Positions 1-12,000 of a stretch of 64,000 nucleotides of DNA are shown piece by piece (position 1 is the stretch's first letter; every line of letters starts with the position of its first letter). Origin of the DNA: Ailanthus altissimus (taxonomy: Eukaryota > Streptophyta > Magnoliopsida > Sapindales > Simaroubaceae). A program made the position numbers and the translations under genes. A model generated the notes under the pieces. That model did not search any database and was not told where the DNA came from. It saw only the letters and a list, made by a program, of their open reading frames with translations. Location of the stretch: assembly GCA_946807835.1 (NCBI GenBank), contig OX327695.1:29308501-29372500 (forward strand). Direction: 5' to 3'.

Positions 1-3000
1 ATAAAGATCTTTCCTTTATTATCAGCACATTTTGAGGCTTCAAGTCTCGATGAATAATTCCCAACTCATGCAGATGCACCAGCCCAGAAACCACATCTCT
101 GTGTTACAGAAAGATCAATCGTTCCGCGTAGACAATAATAATAATGATCATATGCTAAGCCAGTGTCAGTTTGGTTTGCTTTCGACAAAAGTAAAATTCT
201 AAAATAGTGCATGTCATGTGAAAAAAATTGATAATCTCACAATGTAAAATGTCACTGCATCAGCAAGACTTTTAAACTAACCTCATCAATTTTAGTAATA
301 GAGGAGATGGATGGCCATTTGCTTTCCATAAATTAAGGTCTTGCATAATAACCTTCACTGAATCCATCCGAAACTTATACTCAATCATAGCTCTTGTAGC
401 TTGGTCCTCACTGAAGAATGAGTTACTAGATGAATCTGTGAAAATTTGAATCAGATCATCTAAGCTGCATGTACAACGCTCCAGAGAAAGATACACAAAA
501 TCTTGATCATTTTCCACCCCATACCATCGTACAATGTTTGGATGTCGATCCGAGGCAATAAGATTTTGAATTTCTTTAAAAGCCACATCATGATGAGCTC
601 GGACAAGGCGTTTCACCGCAACAGGTCGACCTTCATAGATTCCCTCAAGGACAATGGTACCATTGCTTCCCTTGGCTAATTCTGTATTTGACACAAATAA
701 CTTACCGACCTTACGTCCATGAGAACCATTATCAACAACTTTATTAAGGTCCATAAATGGTTCATCAGTATCCTTACGTCTGTGAACATCATTATCAACA
801 AATCCATCCTCATTTTCAGATGACATGTTCTTATCTTTTTTCTCAACACTCCCAGAACTCTTTCCCGGTTTACGGACTTTCTTCCTTTTTGATGTTGCAG
901 TTCTTGAATTCAAATTGATGAGACGCCCATTCAACAAAAATTTTCCTTTAGACACTAAAACATTGCGATAAATGACACAGCTCAAAAGAATCAGAGCTAA
1001 CAAAATGCGAGGCAATGCAGTTGACTGCTCAAAAAGCATGCTTAACACATCCCTAGAAGACATTCTAACATCATCTGCCTCAACTAACGGAAAGTTAGTG
1101 TTCAAAGGAGGCAAAGCAAGAACTGCATCACCTTGTTCATTATGATAAAGTTCTGGTAATTTATCATCCTTAGGTTGCAACAGAAGCATGGGGTCTGGAG
1201 CAGGTGCGGGAAGCATCTTAGCTTTCCCAGGACTATTTGATGCTCTATCATTCTTGTGTTGGGAAGGAAGCATTAGATCTGAAGCTGGAAACAAAAGAAT
1301 CGAGTCATCATGACGAACACTTCCCAAAGAATCTGAATTATCATGCTTCCGGAAACGCTGAATAACACCTTTTGACTGACATGCAAAAGGCATATCAAAA
1401 TCATGGCCAATTTCTGGACCAAGCTCATAACTGGTATTCATAGTAGCTGTAATAAATGGATTCTCAATATCTTGGCAAAGAAAAGCATATCCTACTTCAG
1501 CTACTGTCATACTCCATGAAATCTTGTCCGAGTTTGGACGGAAAGACTGTAGTGTGTAATCTGTCCTGGTGATGAAAAGGAGGTGAGGCTCCTCATGCCG
1601 CAGCTCAGCAGAATTTTTTAAACCAGACTTTACCAGCTCTTTATTAACTTTGTCATGCCTGTATAAAGCACTATCCTGCTCTTCACTCTGCAACGTGGAT
1701 AATGAATCGGGTGACCCATAAGTGCGAATCAATCTCCCAGTCTTAGCCTCAAGCACAAAGACAGTAGTTCTCTTAGATCCGAGTGTAACTGCTCCTTCCT
1801 CGGATATGTATGGTGTACTTTTAATGAAATCTTCAACAGTCACTGAGAGTTTCTGCGAGCACAATACTATAAAATAATGATTAAAGTATACTAGGGCACG
1901 CAACCATGGAATTAGGATAACAATTCACTACAGTAGCATGCCAGCATTAAGATTTGGTCACAACGGAATCCTTAAGCTAAACAAACTCCTTCAGATTATT
2001 TAAACAAGCTATTGCAAGAATTTGTAAGTGACATCTAACTCATAAATTCAATCACTAAACATACCATTTTGCCAAGATAGCCGTGTGCATACAGACCCCA
2101 GTCATCTCCACAATCAATGAAAAACTTGTTGCTTGCTTCCGAGGCATTTTCCTTATCATTATCTTGGTTCAAAGGAGCCTGGTATGAAGAGTAAATTGGT
2201 CGTCCAGTAGCAAATGACCAAAGTACTCTCCCATTAGTATCTCTCAAAGAAACTGTTCCGTCCAAGGCAGCACCTATTCTTGTAACATGTGTACTGTCTC
2301 AATTAAAAAGAAAATAAAATGGAAGTATTAGAGTTGGTAAGTAGGGTGCCATGATACTGGAAAAGGATGTGATAATAATTTAAAATGTACCCTTATTAGC
2401 ATTCTTAGAATTTCATGGCCAAAATTATGCAGAAACAAAGAATATTATATTTAGACTTGGTACCCTTAAGAAAACCCATATACAGAAAACTCCATAGGGT
2501 TCTCGTGGTATGATTTCTCAGAAGAAACATCAACTGAAGTTCAAGTCTTCAGACAAGAGCCTAAATACCAAACTTCATTACAAGAAATAAGCAGGACCAT
2601 GAGTGTACTTGGGTCTAATCCAGTGTGATCTCCAAAAAAACCTTCTTAACGAAGAAAAAAGAAACCTAGACAATGAACATGTAATGTAAGAGTGTATTTG
2701 AGAATGCTATTTTTTTTATGAGAAAAGCACTTTTCATACCATTTCATATCTATGTACATGCATAAAAAAGTACTTTTCTTTAAAATTAAGGACTCCCAAA
2801 TGCACTATAAGTTCACTAGGTGCATGTTTGGGTTTGTGGTGGATTCCTTAAAAAAAGTGTTTTTTTTTTAAATCCACCGCCAAAAATATATATGATAAAA
2901 AAATTTAATTTTTAATACAAAACTAGTTCATTTCAGAATCTAGTACTTAGATAGTTATTTTTTAAAAATTATTATCAAATATATTTTAGATAACGGATTC

Positions 3001-4090
3001 TCGAAAACCACCACCCCCCAAACATGCACTACATAGACAAACTGCCCATGAATAAAATACAATCAACATTGATAACCTAGCAGCTAAAAGCAATGAACTG
3101 ACAACAGTAAACATATATTGGATCATTAATACAGACCATGCATGTATCAAACAGTGTTGAGTTGTGCAAAAAATTTGGGTAACCAGTAAATTTGAACAGC
3201 CATGTCAATCTAAAAATGGCTCTTCAACTCATTGGTCAAGAAGAAGAGTGCAAGCATCAGTTGTGATTGTCTCAATCACTGCTTTGAATCAATAACTGGT
3301 TTGATATTTTATATCTATTAGCATAAAAAAATGAAAGAGAAATCTTCACAAATAGCCCTTAAGCAAGTATCCTTTTTAACCACAAACTAATACTCTAATT
3401 TGTATTAGCTAAAATTAAGATAAATATACACAATTGCGCTTATTGATGAGTAAAATATTTAAAAACAAATGAATACAAATCGGCCGACATTCTCAAAATT
3501 AATCTCAAAATACACAATAAGTTAATTTCAATATATAAATTGTAAAAATTAGTAAGATTACTTACATGATTTTTCAATATATTTGTTTTGTATATATATT
3601 AAATTGACCAAAATTGAGTTACCAATGTAGGTTTGAAGTTTTTGTATTTTGCAAACATATGAGCATCATAATATAGGAATGAATCGAAGAAAAAATCGTA
3701 TGGATCATAATTTGGGTTGCTTGTGAATTTTGCGCGGTTGCGCGATGCAACCGCGAAGTGGCGCGATCGCGTCGCCTCTTGCCTGCGAGGTTGCACTACT
3801 CTTGCGTGTCTTGACACAATTGCAACTGACGCTAGCACTGAATTTACGTGTAATTCACTTCAATAAATACAAAAAATTTCACACGAGCTTTGACGGAATT
3901 TTTTAAAAAAAAAAACTCACGGGAGAGACAAGAGGGATCTTGCAGCTGGTCGGGTTAAGCCCGTGGAATCGTCAATAAACTGACTTGAAAGTGAGCTGGC
4001 GGAGGTCGCCCTGATCGAAGCCCCGAAAATCAGCAGCAGCAACAAGAAGAAGAAGAAGCGGAACGAGCGACGAACAAAATGGCGAGTCAT
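1..4090 (-). CDS. IRE1: IRE1, ER-stress sensor kinase/endoribonuclease (5' part, runs off left edge)
   Basis: Transmembrane ER protein that senses unfolded proteins and, by its cytosolic kinase and RNase, splices bZIP60-type mRNA and degrades others. Exons read on the minus strand: 4090-3921, 2278-2065, 1852-282, then 98 to beyond base 1, all with GT-AG borders and matching phases. Exon 1 starts with an ATG followed by a basic stretch and a Phe/Leu-rich signal peptide. Exon 2 and early exon 3 give the luminal domain (ALDGTVSLRD, GRPIYSSYQ). A membrane helix lies near residues 410-430. The kinase starts near 510, with glycine-loop GSNGT, VAVKR (Lys about 542) and HRDLKPQN (Asp about 670) in exon 4. 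The rest of the kinase and the RNase domain lie outside the window. The frame is open throughout, so it looks functional. IRE1A versus IRE1B is not resolved. Confidence 0.93.
2689..2810. mobile_element. Small MITE in IRE1 intron 1 (family 1)
   Basis: About 120 bp with imperfect terminal inverted repeats: the left end reads AGTGTATTTGAGA and the right end is the complement of AGTGCATTTGGGA. The interior has T-rich and A-rich stretches ending in AAGTACTTTTC. A clearly related copy begins at 63896. No transposase is encoded. A clean target duplication was not identified. Confidence 0.55.
2820..3029. mobile_element. MITE with hAT-like ends in IRE1 intron 1
   Basis: About 210 bp, starting GTGCATGTTTGGG and ending in the inverted form CCCAAACATGCAC, flanking an AT-rich interior. 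TIRs resembling GCATGTTTGG are common in plant hAT-derived MITEs. It abuts the other MITE in the same intron. The target duplication is not clear. Confidence 0.5.
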
Positions 4091-6060
4091 CTCATCTGAA
4101 TCCGATGATGGGTGGGAGGGATTTAAAAAACCTGAAACGCTGTTAATATGAGAAGATAATTAACACGGCAACTGAAGGGTAGGGGAGGAAGACTTTGAGC
4201 TTTTGAGATTGTTCTGGTTCTGAGGCTTTAATTTCCTTTCGTTTTGGAAGATTCGAAGCTTCTTCCAATCTTACAGTTTTGGGATCCAACGAGGTTATCC
4301 TGTTTTGGTTTGTTTCTTCATTTTGTCCAACTCTAATCCAATCTCTTCGGCTTTTGTTGAATGTTGACGACAACTAAAAATATTTCCGTAGGGTTGGACT
4401 TTGGCATATCCTTTTATTATTATTATAATATTTACTGTTTCCCCTCTGCCTTTGGGCCGAGGCCGATTCTGAAAGCCCAGACTTTCTTTTTGAAAAGGTC
4501 ACTCCCATTTTTTTTCTAAATTTATCAAAAATTTTGTATATGCAAATTCATTCCAAAAAATAAACACAAGCATAATTGGGGGACGAAAATCCAACAGAAA
4601 CGATAGAAATTTGGTTTGAATTTAGAGGGTTTAATCCAAAAATGAGAAAATTTGTTTGGTTTTGTTGACCCGAATATGATTATGGTTGAGCAGATACTGA
4701 TTACATCTCACAAGTTTTACTTTTAAGAGTTCTGCGCCAACATTAAATCAATAAAGGAAGGTTGTTCAAAATCTGACTCGAACTACTTGAAATAAATTTC
4801 ACTTAAACCAAAACCGTCAATAGAAATAAACTCAAGGAATATACTTAACACATCAAATAAAAAATTTGACGTACAATAAGAACGAGGTTAAAAAATCTGT
4901 AAAATGTAAAATGATATTTAATGTATGTTAGGGGCACAACAAATAGATATTTGACATATGACAGAAGTACAGGAATAAGATATTTTGCGTGGGTCAGAAG
5001 CGCGATAGAAAATATTCGACGTAAAACAAAAATATTGCAAAAGAAAGCACAAAAGTCATTGAGAAGCCATCACCATAAAGAGAAGAAAGAAATACGTTGA
5101 ATAGATGATGAAAAAAATTCCGAAAGAGAAAAAATAAGGAAAGAAACCTTCTCTTTGGCCTTATTTTGAGAGAAAAAAAAAACAAAAGCACAATTTTTTA
5201 CTTAAACATTGGAGTGTCTTCGCCAGAACCCACCCTGACAAATTTACCATTGAGCTTGTGTTCATATTTTCTTTATAAATTCTCTACAACATATAGCGAA
5301 AAGAAAAGCTCAAGCTCACATTAACTACACCTTAAGAGACAAGACCCAAATTAAATTACCCCCTAAAATAAATTTAAAGCTCATTAACTCAAAAAATCAT
5401 TTCTTCAAGTCACACATTTACTTTTTTCTATACTTTGACAATGAAAAAATTGAACCTATAACTTAAACGATGAATTGTAAACTCTTAAACTACTAAACCA
5501 TCATAGGCAACACATCAATATTTGTACATTAAATTTTCATATATCTTTGATAATTATTTTTTAACTCATTTTTTTACATTATAATAACATACTAATATTT
5601 AAAATTAGAAGTCTATAAGAATTGTTACTACAAAAAAATAAACGTGAACAGATTACCAATTGGGCTGGATCCGGGCTAGTTAAAGAAACCAGGAAACCAG
5701 GGCATCCAAAATGTTACTACTTTAAACACGCAACCTGATTGCACTCCTCTTGTAAAATAACCAAGCCGATATTACATTATCAAACCTAACGGCTATTTAG
5801 AAATCATGCAGGGTGGATTCAGAAATCATTTACTTAATAGAGCCTTGGGGTTATATAGAAATCCAGGCGGGCGTGTTTAATAACAACTAATTCGGCGAAT
5901 GGAGAGAAACTCGAACTTCTTCAGTTCTTCTTCTCCTTCTCTCTCAAGTCTGAAGCAAGCAACAGCGGCAACAGAAAGCAACGGCAACAACAACACAAAG
6001 CTTTCTGCAAACTAAGTGTAATTCTGGAAGCAAAATTTTCCAGAATAAAGAACAAGAGCG
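4091..6060. promoter_or_regulatory. Divergent intergenic region between IRE1 and RRP44A
   Basis: About 2 kb between two head-to-head start codons, so it must hold both promoters and 5' UTRs. A CT-rich stretch at about 5920-5950 and the purine-rich 5960-6050 look like the RRP44A leader. The 200 bp next to the IRE1 ATG is likely its leader. I saw no canonical ERSE (CCAAT-N9-CCACG) and no convincing TATA box. The AT-rich middle (4400-5700) shows nothing recognisable. Confidence 0.6.
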
Positions 6061-9000
6061 ATGTTAAGGAGCAATGTATTCAACAAGAAGACTAGGAACA
6101 ACAAAATAAAAAAAGAAGTACGCGAAGTCTATCTCAGAGACGACATATGGTGCGGCGCTTCCTCTTGTAAGTCCTGCGACTCCTCCGCCGCTCGCTTGAC
6201 CGCTTCCACTATTCTCATCCTCGACACCAACGTCGTCCTGAACCAGGTTCCCGAAATAATTTCACTTTTTTTTTTTTTTTTTGCTTTTGCTGCTTTTGTT
6301 GGAAAGGCTTTGGTGCTGATTAGAAACGGCGTCGTTTTTTTTTTTCCCTTTTTTGTGTTTTAGATTGATTTGCTGGAGAATCCGGCGATCGATGACGTGG
6401 TGGTGCTGTCGGTGGTGTTGGATGAAGTTAAGAACAAGAACTTGTCGGTTTACAATAGAATTCGAGCTCTTTGTAGTAATTCTTTGAGAAAGTTCTACGT
6501 TTTCTCTAATAAGTTCCATAAGTAAGCTTCACTTCTTTTGTTTGTTTTTTTTATTAAAGGTGTGATCTTGGGTTTGTTGGTTTCTTACATTCTCTGTGTA
6601 TGTTGCTTTACCTACTAGGGATACACATGTAGACAAGATGGATAAAGAGAGTCCGAATGATTGGAATGATAGAGGTTTGTTCTCTATGAGGACATGCATT
6701 TGACTTTTTTTTTTTTGTGTGTTTAATGATATATAAAAAATCCCTGCTTTTGAAGTTTTGTAACATTTGTTTAGTACACGGCTGTATATTTTTTTTATGA
6801 AATTGTGCTTGTTGCAGCAATTCGGGTGGCGACTCAGTGGTATCAGAAGCATCTGGGTGATGCAACACGAGTTTTACTAGTAACTAATGACAGAGAAAAT
6901 AAGAGGAAAGCTACTGAAGAGGGGATATTCGCTGAGACAAGTATGTACAGTATCTTTTTATGTACTTACCGGCATCCCCATCAGGGGCTTGTTTACTATG
7001 TTGTACAATTTTAAAGACTCAAATGGTGGTTATAGTTTACTATGTTGTTGTCCTTGTTATAGCATATAGCTGAAAGATTATCTTCATTTCAGTTGAGTAT
7101 TATGTGAAATCACTGGGTCAACCGAATTTGCTTGATCTGCTTGTCCGACCTACTTCATCAGAAGATGTGACCATGGAAGATGTTGAAGATTTGAGACCAT
7201 CAAAGAGGAAAGTCATTTATGCAGAGGTATCAGTGTCGAGTCTTTTTCGGTTTCCGAGTCATAGGTTTGATTGGTAATAGGTGTCTTTGAAAGGATGGTA
7301 GTTTCTAAGGTTTCTATATTGTTGTTTGTTCAGCATAAGCCCATGTCTGAGATTACTTCTGGGCTGCGTTGTGGAATATACCATCAAGGAAAACTTCGAG
7401 TTAACCGTTATAATCCATTTGAAGCATATGTTGGAAGTGAAAGCATTGGTGATGAAATAATCATCCATGGGCGAACGAACATGAATAGGGCTTTTGATGG
7501 TGACATAGTTGCTGTGGAACTCCTACCTCAGGATCAGTGGCATGAAGAGAAGTCTATGTCTATAGCAGAGGAAGGTCTGTTACCATTGTGCCTTTGGATC
7601 CTCTTCGAAGTGACAAGCATGCTTAATTCATAATTTATTCATAAATATGTGCATGTATGCTGATCCATGTTGATATTTCTTCAATAAAATTAAAATTTTA
7701 TACCAAGCTACTTGAGCTTATCAGTTTCTCAGCACTGTTCTTGGGGATCAGTTGTTGCATTCAGTCCAATTGTTATTGTAAAATTTACTTTAAAAAAAAA
7801 AAAAGAGAGGAAAAATGAAGAGACTTCAATTTTTTGGAGTATGTAGTGGTCTTTGAGTCTAGGTCCCTCCAAGTAAAGTCTTGCCCCAGCATGACTGAAC
7901 AAATTGTGGTTCTGTAAACATTGACTTGATATTTTCTGTCTGCGATGTACTGTTAGGTACTGCAAATATTTGGTGTAATTTTTTGATTGACAGTTGCACA
8001 GCATTAAAATTCAACCTTTTTCTGTACTTAATAGTTCTCTCTCTTTTTCTTTCTGCCTGTGTTTGGCACATGTTTGTTATTGGATTTACTTATTAAATAT
8101 CTCACTTCCTCATAGATGATGAGGATGAGGATGATGTTCATCTGGCTCCAAGCAGTGCTGACGATGCTCCTAGAACTACCAATTCTGTAGCTGCTGGTGA
8201 TGAAAATCCTATTCCATGCCGACCATTTGGCTGTGTTGTTGGTATTATAAAGCGGAACTGGCATTCGTAAGTTGTCTGATATCAATGCTTTTTTATTCGT
8301 TTGTGAAATGATGCTTCTTGTAGTTTTTGTTTCCTAGATTACAACTTGTTATTGTTTCAAACTAGGTAAGAATCATGTTATGCCTTAAAGTCCATTTGTG
8401 ACCTCTGAGTGGTTCCTTCTTCTCCTTCTTCAATCTATTTCTTTTTCCAGGGTTTTGCTTATGATAGTTGAGGACTGGTGTGCTATATAATTCAATCACT
8501 CTTTGATTTGCACCCAGATTTTTGTATCCTGTAAGCTTCAATGTAGTATCTGCTGCTTTGAATCAAATTTAGAACTTCACATTAACTTTCTTTTGGACTG
8601 TCAAAATTAATTTTTCATTATTTATTGTGATGTCAGAATTTGTGTTTCTATTTGGATTTGTCAACCTGTCTAGTGCATGTGTACCATTTATTTTGACATC
8701 ATATATGCATATTTGTTGCTTTAACTTTTTCTGAGTATGGACTTGGTTGATAAATGTAACAATTGATTGCAGTTATTGCGGATCTTTGGAGCCGATGCCC
8801 ATGCCTGCTGGTAGTGGTAGTATCGCCCATGCCCTCTTTGTCTCCAAAGACTGCAAAATTCCTAAGATTCGGATTCAAACTCGACAACTTGGGAATCTTG
8901 TAGATAAGAGAATAATTGTGGCAGTTGACTCTTGGGACCGCCAATCTCAGTATCCTTTTGGCCATTATGTGCGGATCATAGGAGAGATAGGTGATAGAGA

Positions 9001-12000
9001 TACTGAAAGCGAGGTATCTAATTGTGACTTCATCTTCATGTGTGTTTGGTGTGATTTTGTAATGATTAAAACAATTACTGAAGTGAGGCAATTTTATGGA
9101 TGGACATGACGTCATCTATTTTGTGGATCCTGCAGATGGTCCTGATAGATAATGATATAGATGCAAGGCCATTTTCTGCTCAAGTGTTGGCATGCTTGCC
9201 ACCATTGCCATGGTCGGTGTCTCCTGATGACTTGGCTAATCCTATCAGGCTTGATTTACGGAACCTGCATGTCTTTAGCGTGGATCCTCCAGGTGTGTGA
9301 CTAAGAGATGTATACTTCATACATATTTTCTATTCTCTCTCTCTCTCTCTCTCTCTCTCAGTAAGAAACTAAAATAGTATGTTGATCAATGTATTATGTT
9401 TTTGATTTTCTTTTTAAAATCTTGATTTTGGATGAATATTGGATATGTATCAAATCTATAAGAGTTTTTGCACTTATTGTTGTTACAGGTTGCAAGGATA
9501 TTGATGATGCACTACATTGTACAGCTCTTCCAAACGGAAATTTTGAAGTTGGAGTTCGTATCCTCCAGATTTTGGATTGTTAATCATGTTGAAAATATGA
9601 TATCTAACTGAAATTTAAATTTGATAAGCGAAATCTATTGCTTTTTAGAGCTTCAAAGGTGTCGCCATACAATATAACTTGTCAGCATATCTTTATCCCT
9701 GTTATTCTCTATTTCCACTATATATATATATATATATATATATAGTGGAAAGCAACCTTTTCTAACTTGAAAGCAACCTTACTGTCTTTTTAGGTGCCCC
9801 ATGTTTTCTATTTTCTCAAAGTTGTATGTGTGCAACATCATATCATGAAAAGTGGTTTAGAATTTCAGTATTTGCTTTGTTTTTTCTGAAAAACCAACTT
9901 GATTTTGATCATTCATTCAACAAATTAATGATTCTTGTACTTTGCAAAGTATATAAATGGGTCCTTGTATTAGAAATCTAGTAGCTCTTATAGACAATTT
10001 TATCAATATTCTTGTTATAAGCACACACATGAAGCTTCAAAGTTGTTCTTTAATGGTATTCAATTAGATATTGCCGATGTAACAAATTTTGTTCACCCTG
10101 GCACCCCACTTGATGATGAAGCCTCAAAAAGGGGCACATCTGTCTACCTCGTTGAGCGCCGAATTGACATGCTTCCTAAACCTTTAACAGAAGGCAAGCT
10201 TTTAACATGTTTATATTTTTTTATATAATTTCAAGTTTGTTCTCATATAATGATTTGTTAGATTTTGTGGTTTTCATTTCTTTTTGGGCACTAAAGCACA
10301 CTTTGTGATTAATTTAACTTGCAGATATATGCTCACTTCGAGCTGACGTGGAAAGGCTGGCCTTCTCTGTTATTTGGGTTTGTGTTCCACTAACTTTAAT
10401 CATATCATTGTCACATTTGGAAGTTTGTGAACTCCCTCTTTTTACTATTAGATACACATATACTACACATGCAGTCTCTGTAGTCGGAAACATGCATGTT
10501 GATTGGACTAAATTATGTCTGGTAATATATTTGAATTCTTAAAGAAACTATTTTGATATCAGGAAATGACACCTGAAGCAGAGACTATATCAACAAGGTA
10601 TACAAAAAGTGTTATCAAATCATGTGCAGCATTATCTTATGTTGAAGCGCAGGCTAGGATGGATGATAGGTGCTTTTTCTTACTTGGCCTTTGCCTTTCC
10701 ATGAAATGTGGGATACACTTTGCACATGCTTTTTCTTATAGTAGTCATGTATTTTCTGAGGCATGTATAGTTACTCCAGTATTTAATTTCCTTGTAAGAG
10801 TGTTCTCATTTTGATTAAAGCATTCCAATTGCTTTTATCGGTTTTGCAGTCGATTAATGGATCCATTAACCACAGATTTGAGAAATATGAATTCTTTGGC
10901 AAAGGTATGCATTCATGGAGCAGGCTTTACTTATCGAATTGATGAGTTATTAGCAAAAGTAGAACTACTTTGTAATTACAGCCTAGATTACTCTGAGAAA
11001 CATGTTACATATGATTCCACAGATAATGAGGCAAAGACGCATTGAAAGAGGAGCCTTAACACTCGCTTCTGCTGAAGTCAAATTTCAAATTGATACTGAG
11101 ACTCATGACCCTCTTGATATTGGTATGTCGTCTAATTGGCTAGTTCTATATTTTCAAGTCCATGCTAACTATACATCTATGCATTTTAGAAGTTCAGGCT
11201 CATAGCTGCTTTGTGGGTATGATATGCAATTACACCAAAATATACATCTATGATATCTTTGTTTTTTCTTGTGAATTGTTGTGCAGGAATGTACCAGATT
11301 CGAGAAGCAAACCAAATGGTTGAGGAGTTTATGCTTGCAGCTAACATTTCTGTTGCTGAGCAAATCCTTAAACATTTCCCTCTTTATTCACTGTTAAGGT
11401 AACCTTATGGTTTTTCAGTCAGTTTTGTAACATCAACCTTTTTCCTTTTTATTTTTTGAAAGGCTTGCTTGCAATCTGTATATATAGCCTATAGACTGCC
11501 ATTATGAGCTCTCGAAAAATAATCTATCCTGCTTTCCTTCAGTGTGTCCACTTGGCAGAACAATCTACCCTGTCATTATTAGCTTATGGGTTTTCTACAT
11601 TTTTGAACACATGCCACAGAGCTACAACTATGTCTATGGTTGTTTTTAAAATGTTACTTATTTCACAATGAGCAAAAATATGCACACTAGCAACCTGGTT
11701 ATAAAATATTTGGGTGGGTGTGGATATCAGCAGATGGCTCCAACTCTTCACTGAAACCAAGCTGCAGGATATACATGTATCTTGAGTCATTGTCATTAGT
11801 ATAAAAAGGAGGAATATTATTTGACTCGCATGATTTATTCTTCCACAAATTAGTAATATTTTATCTATCCTTATCTATCCATCTCTGTAAATGACAATGG
11901 GGATTGTCTACATGCTAGATGTAGACGCTTTTCTACAAAATTATGTGATTGTGACAGCAAACTGAAATTGCTATTGTCAAACCTTGTGAAATAAAACTCC

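Noticed and set aside
3599..3838. 79-codon minus-strand frame in IRE1 intron 1
   Set aside because: It lies between exon 1 and exon 2, which join in phase without it, and the protein shows no family features.
4143..4373. 76-codon minus-strand frame upstream of the IRE1 start
   Set aside because: Could be an upstream frame in the leader, but nothing in codon use or position shows that it is translated.
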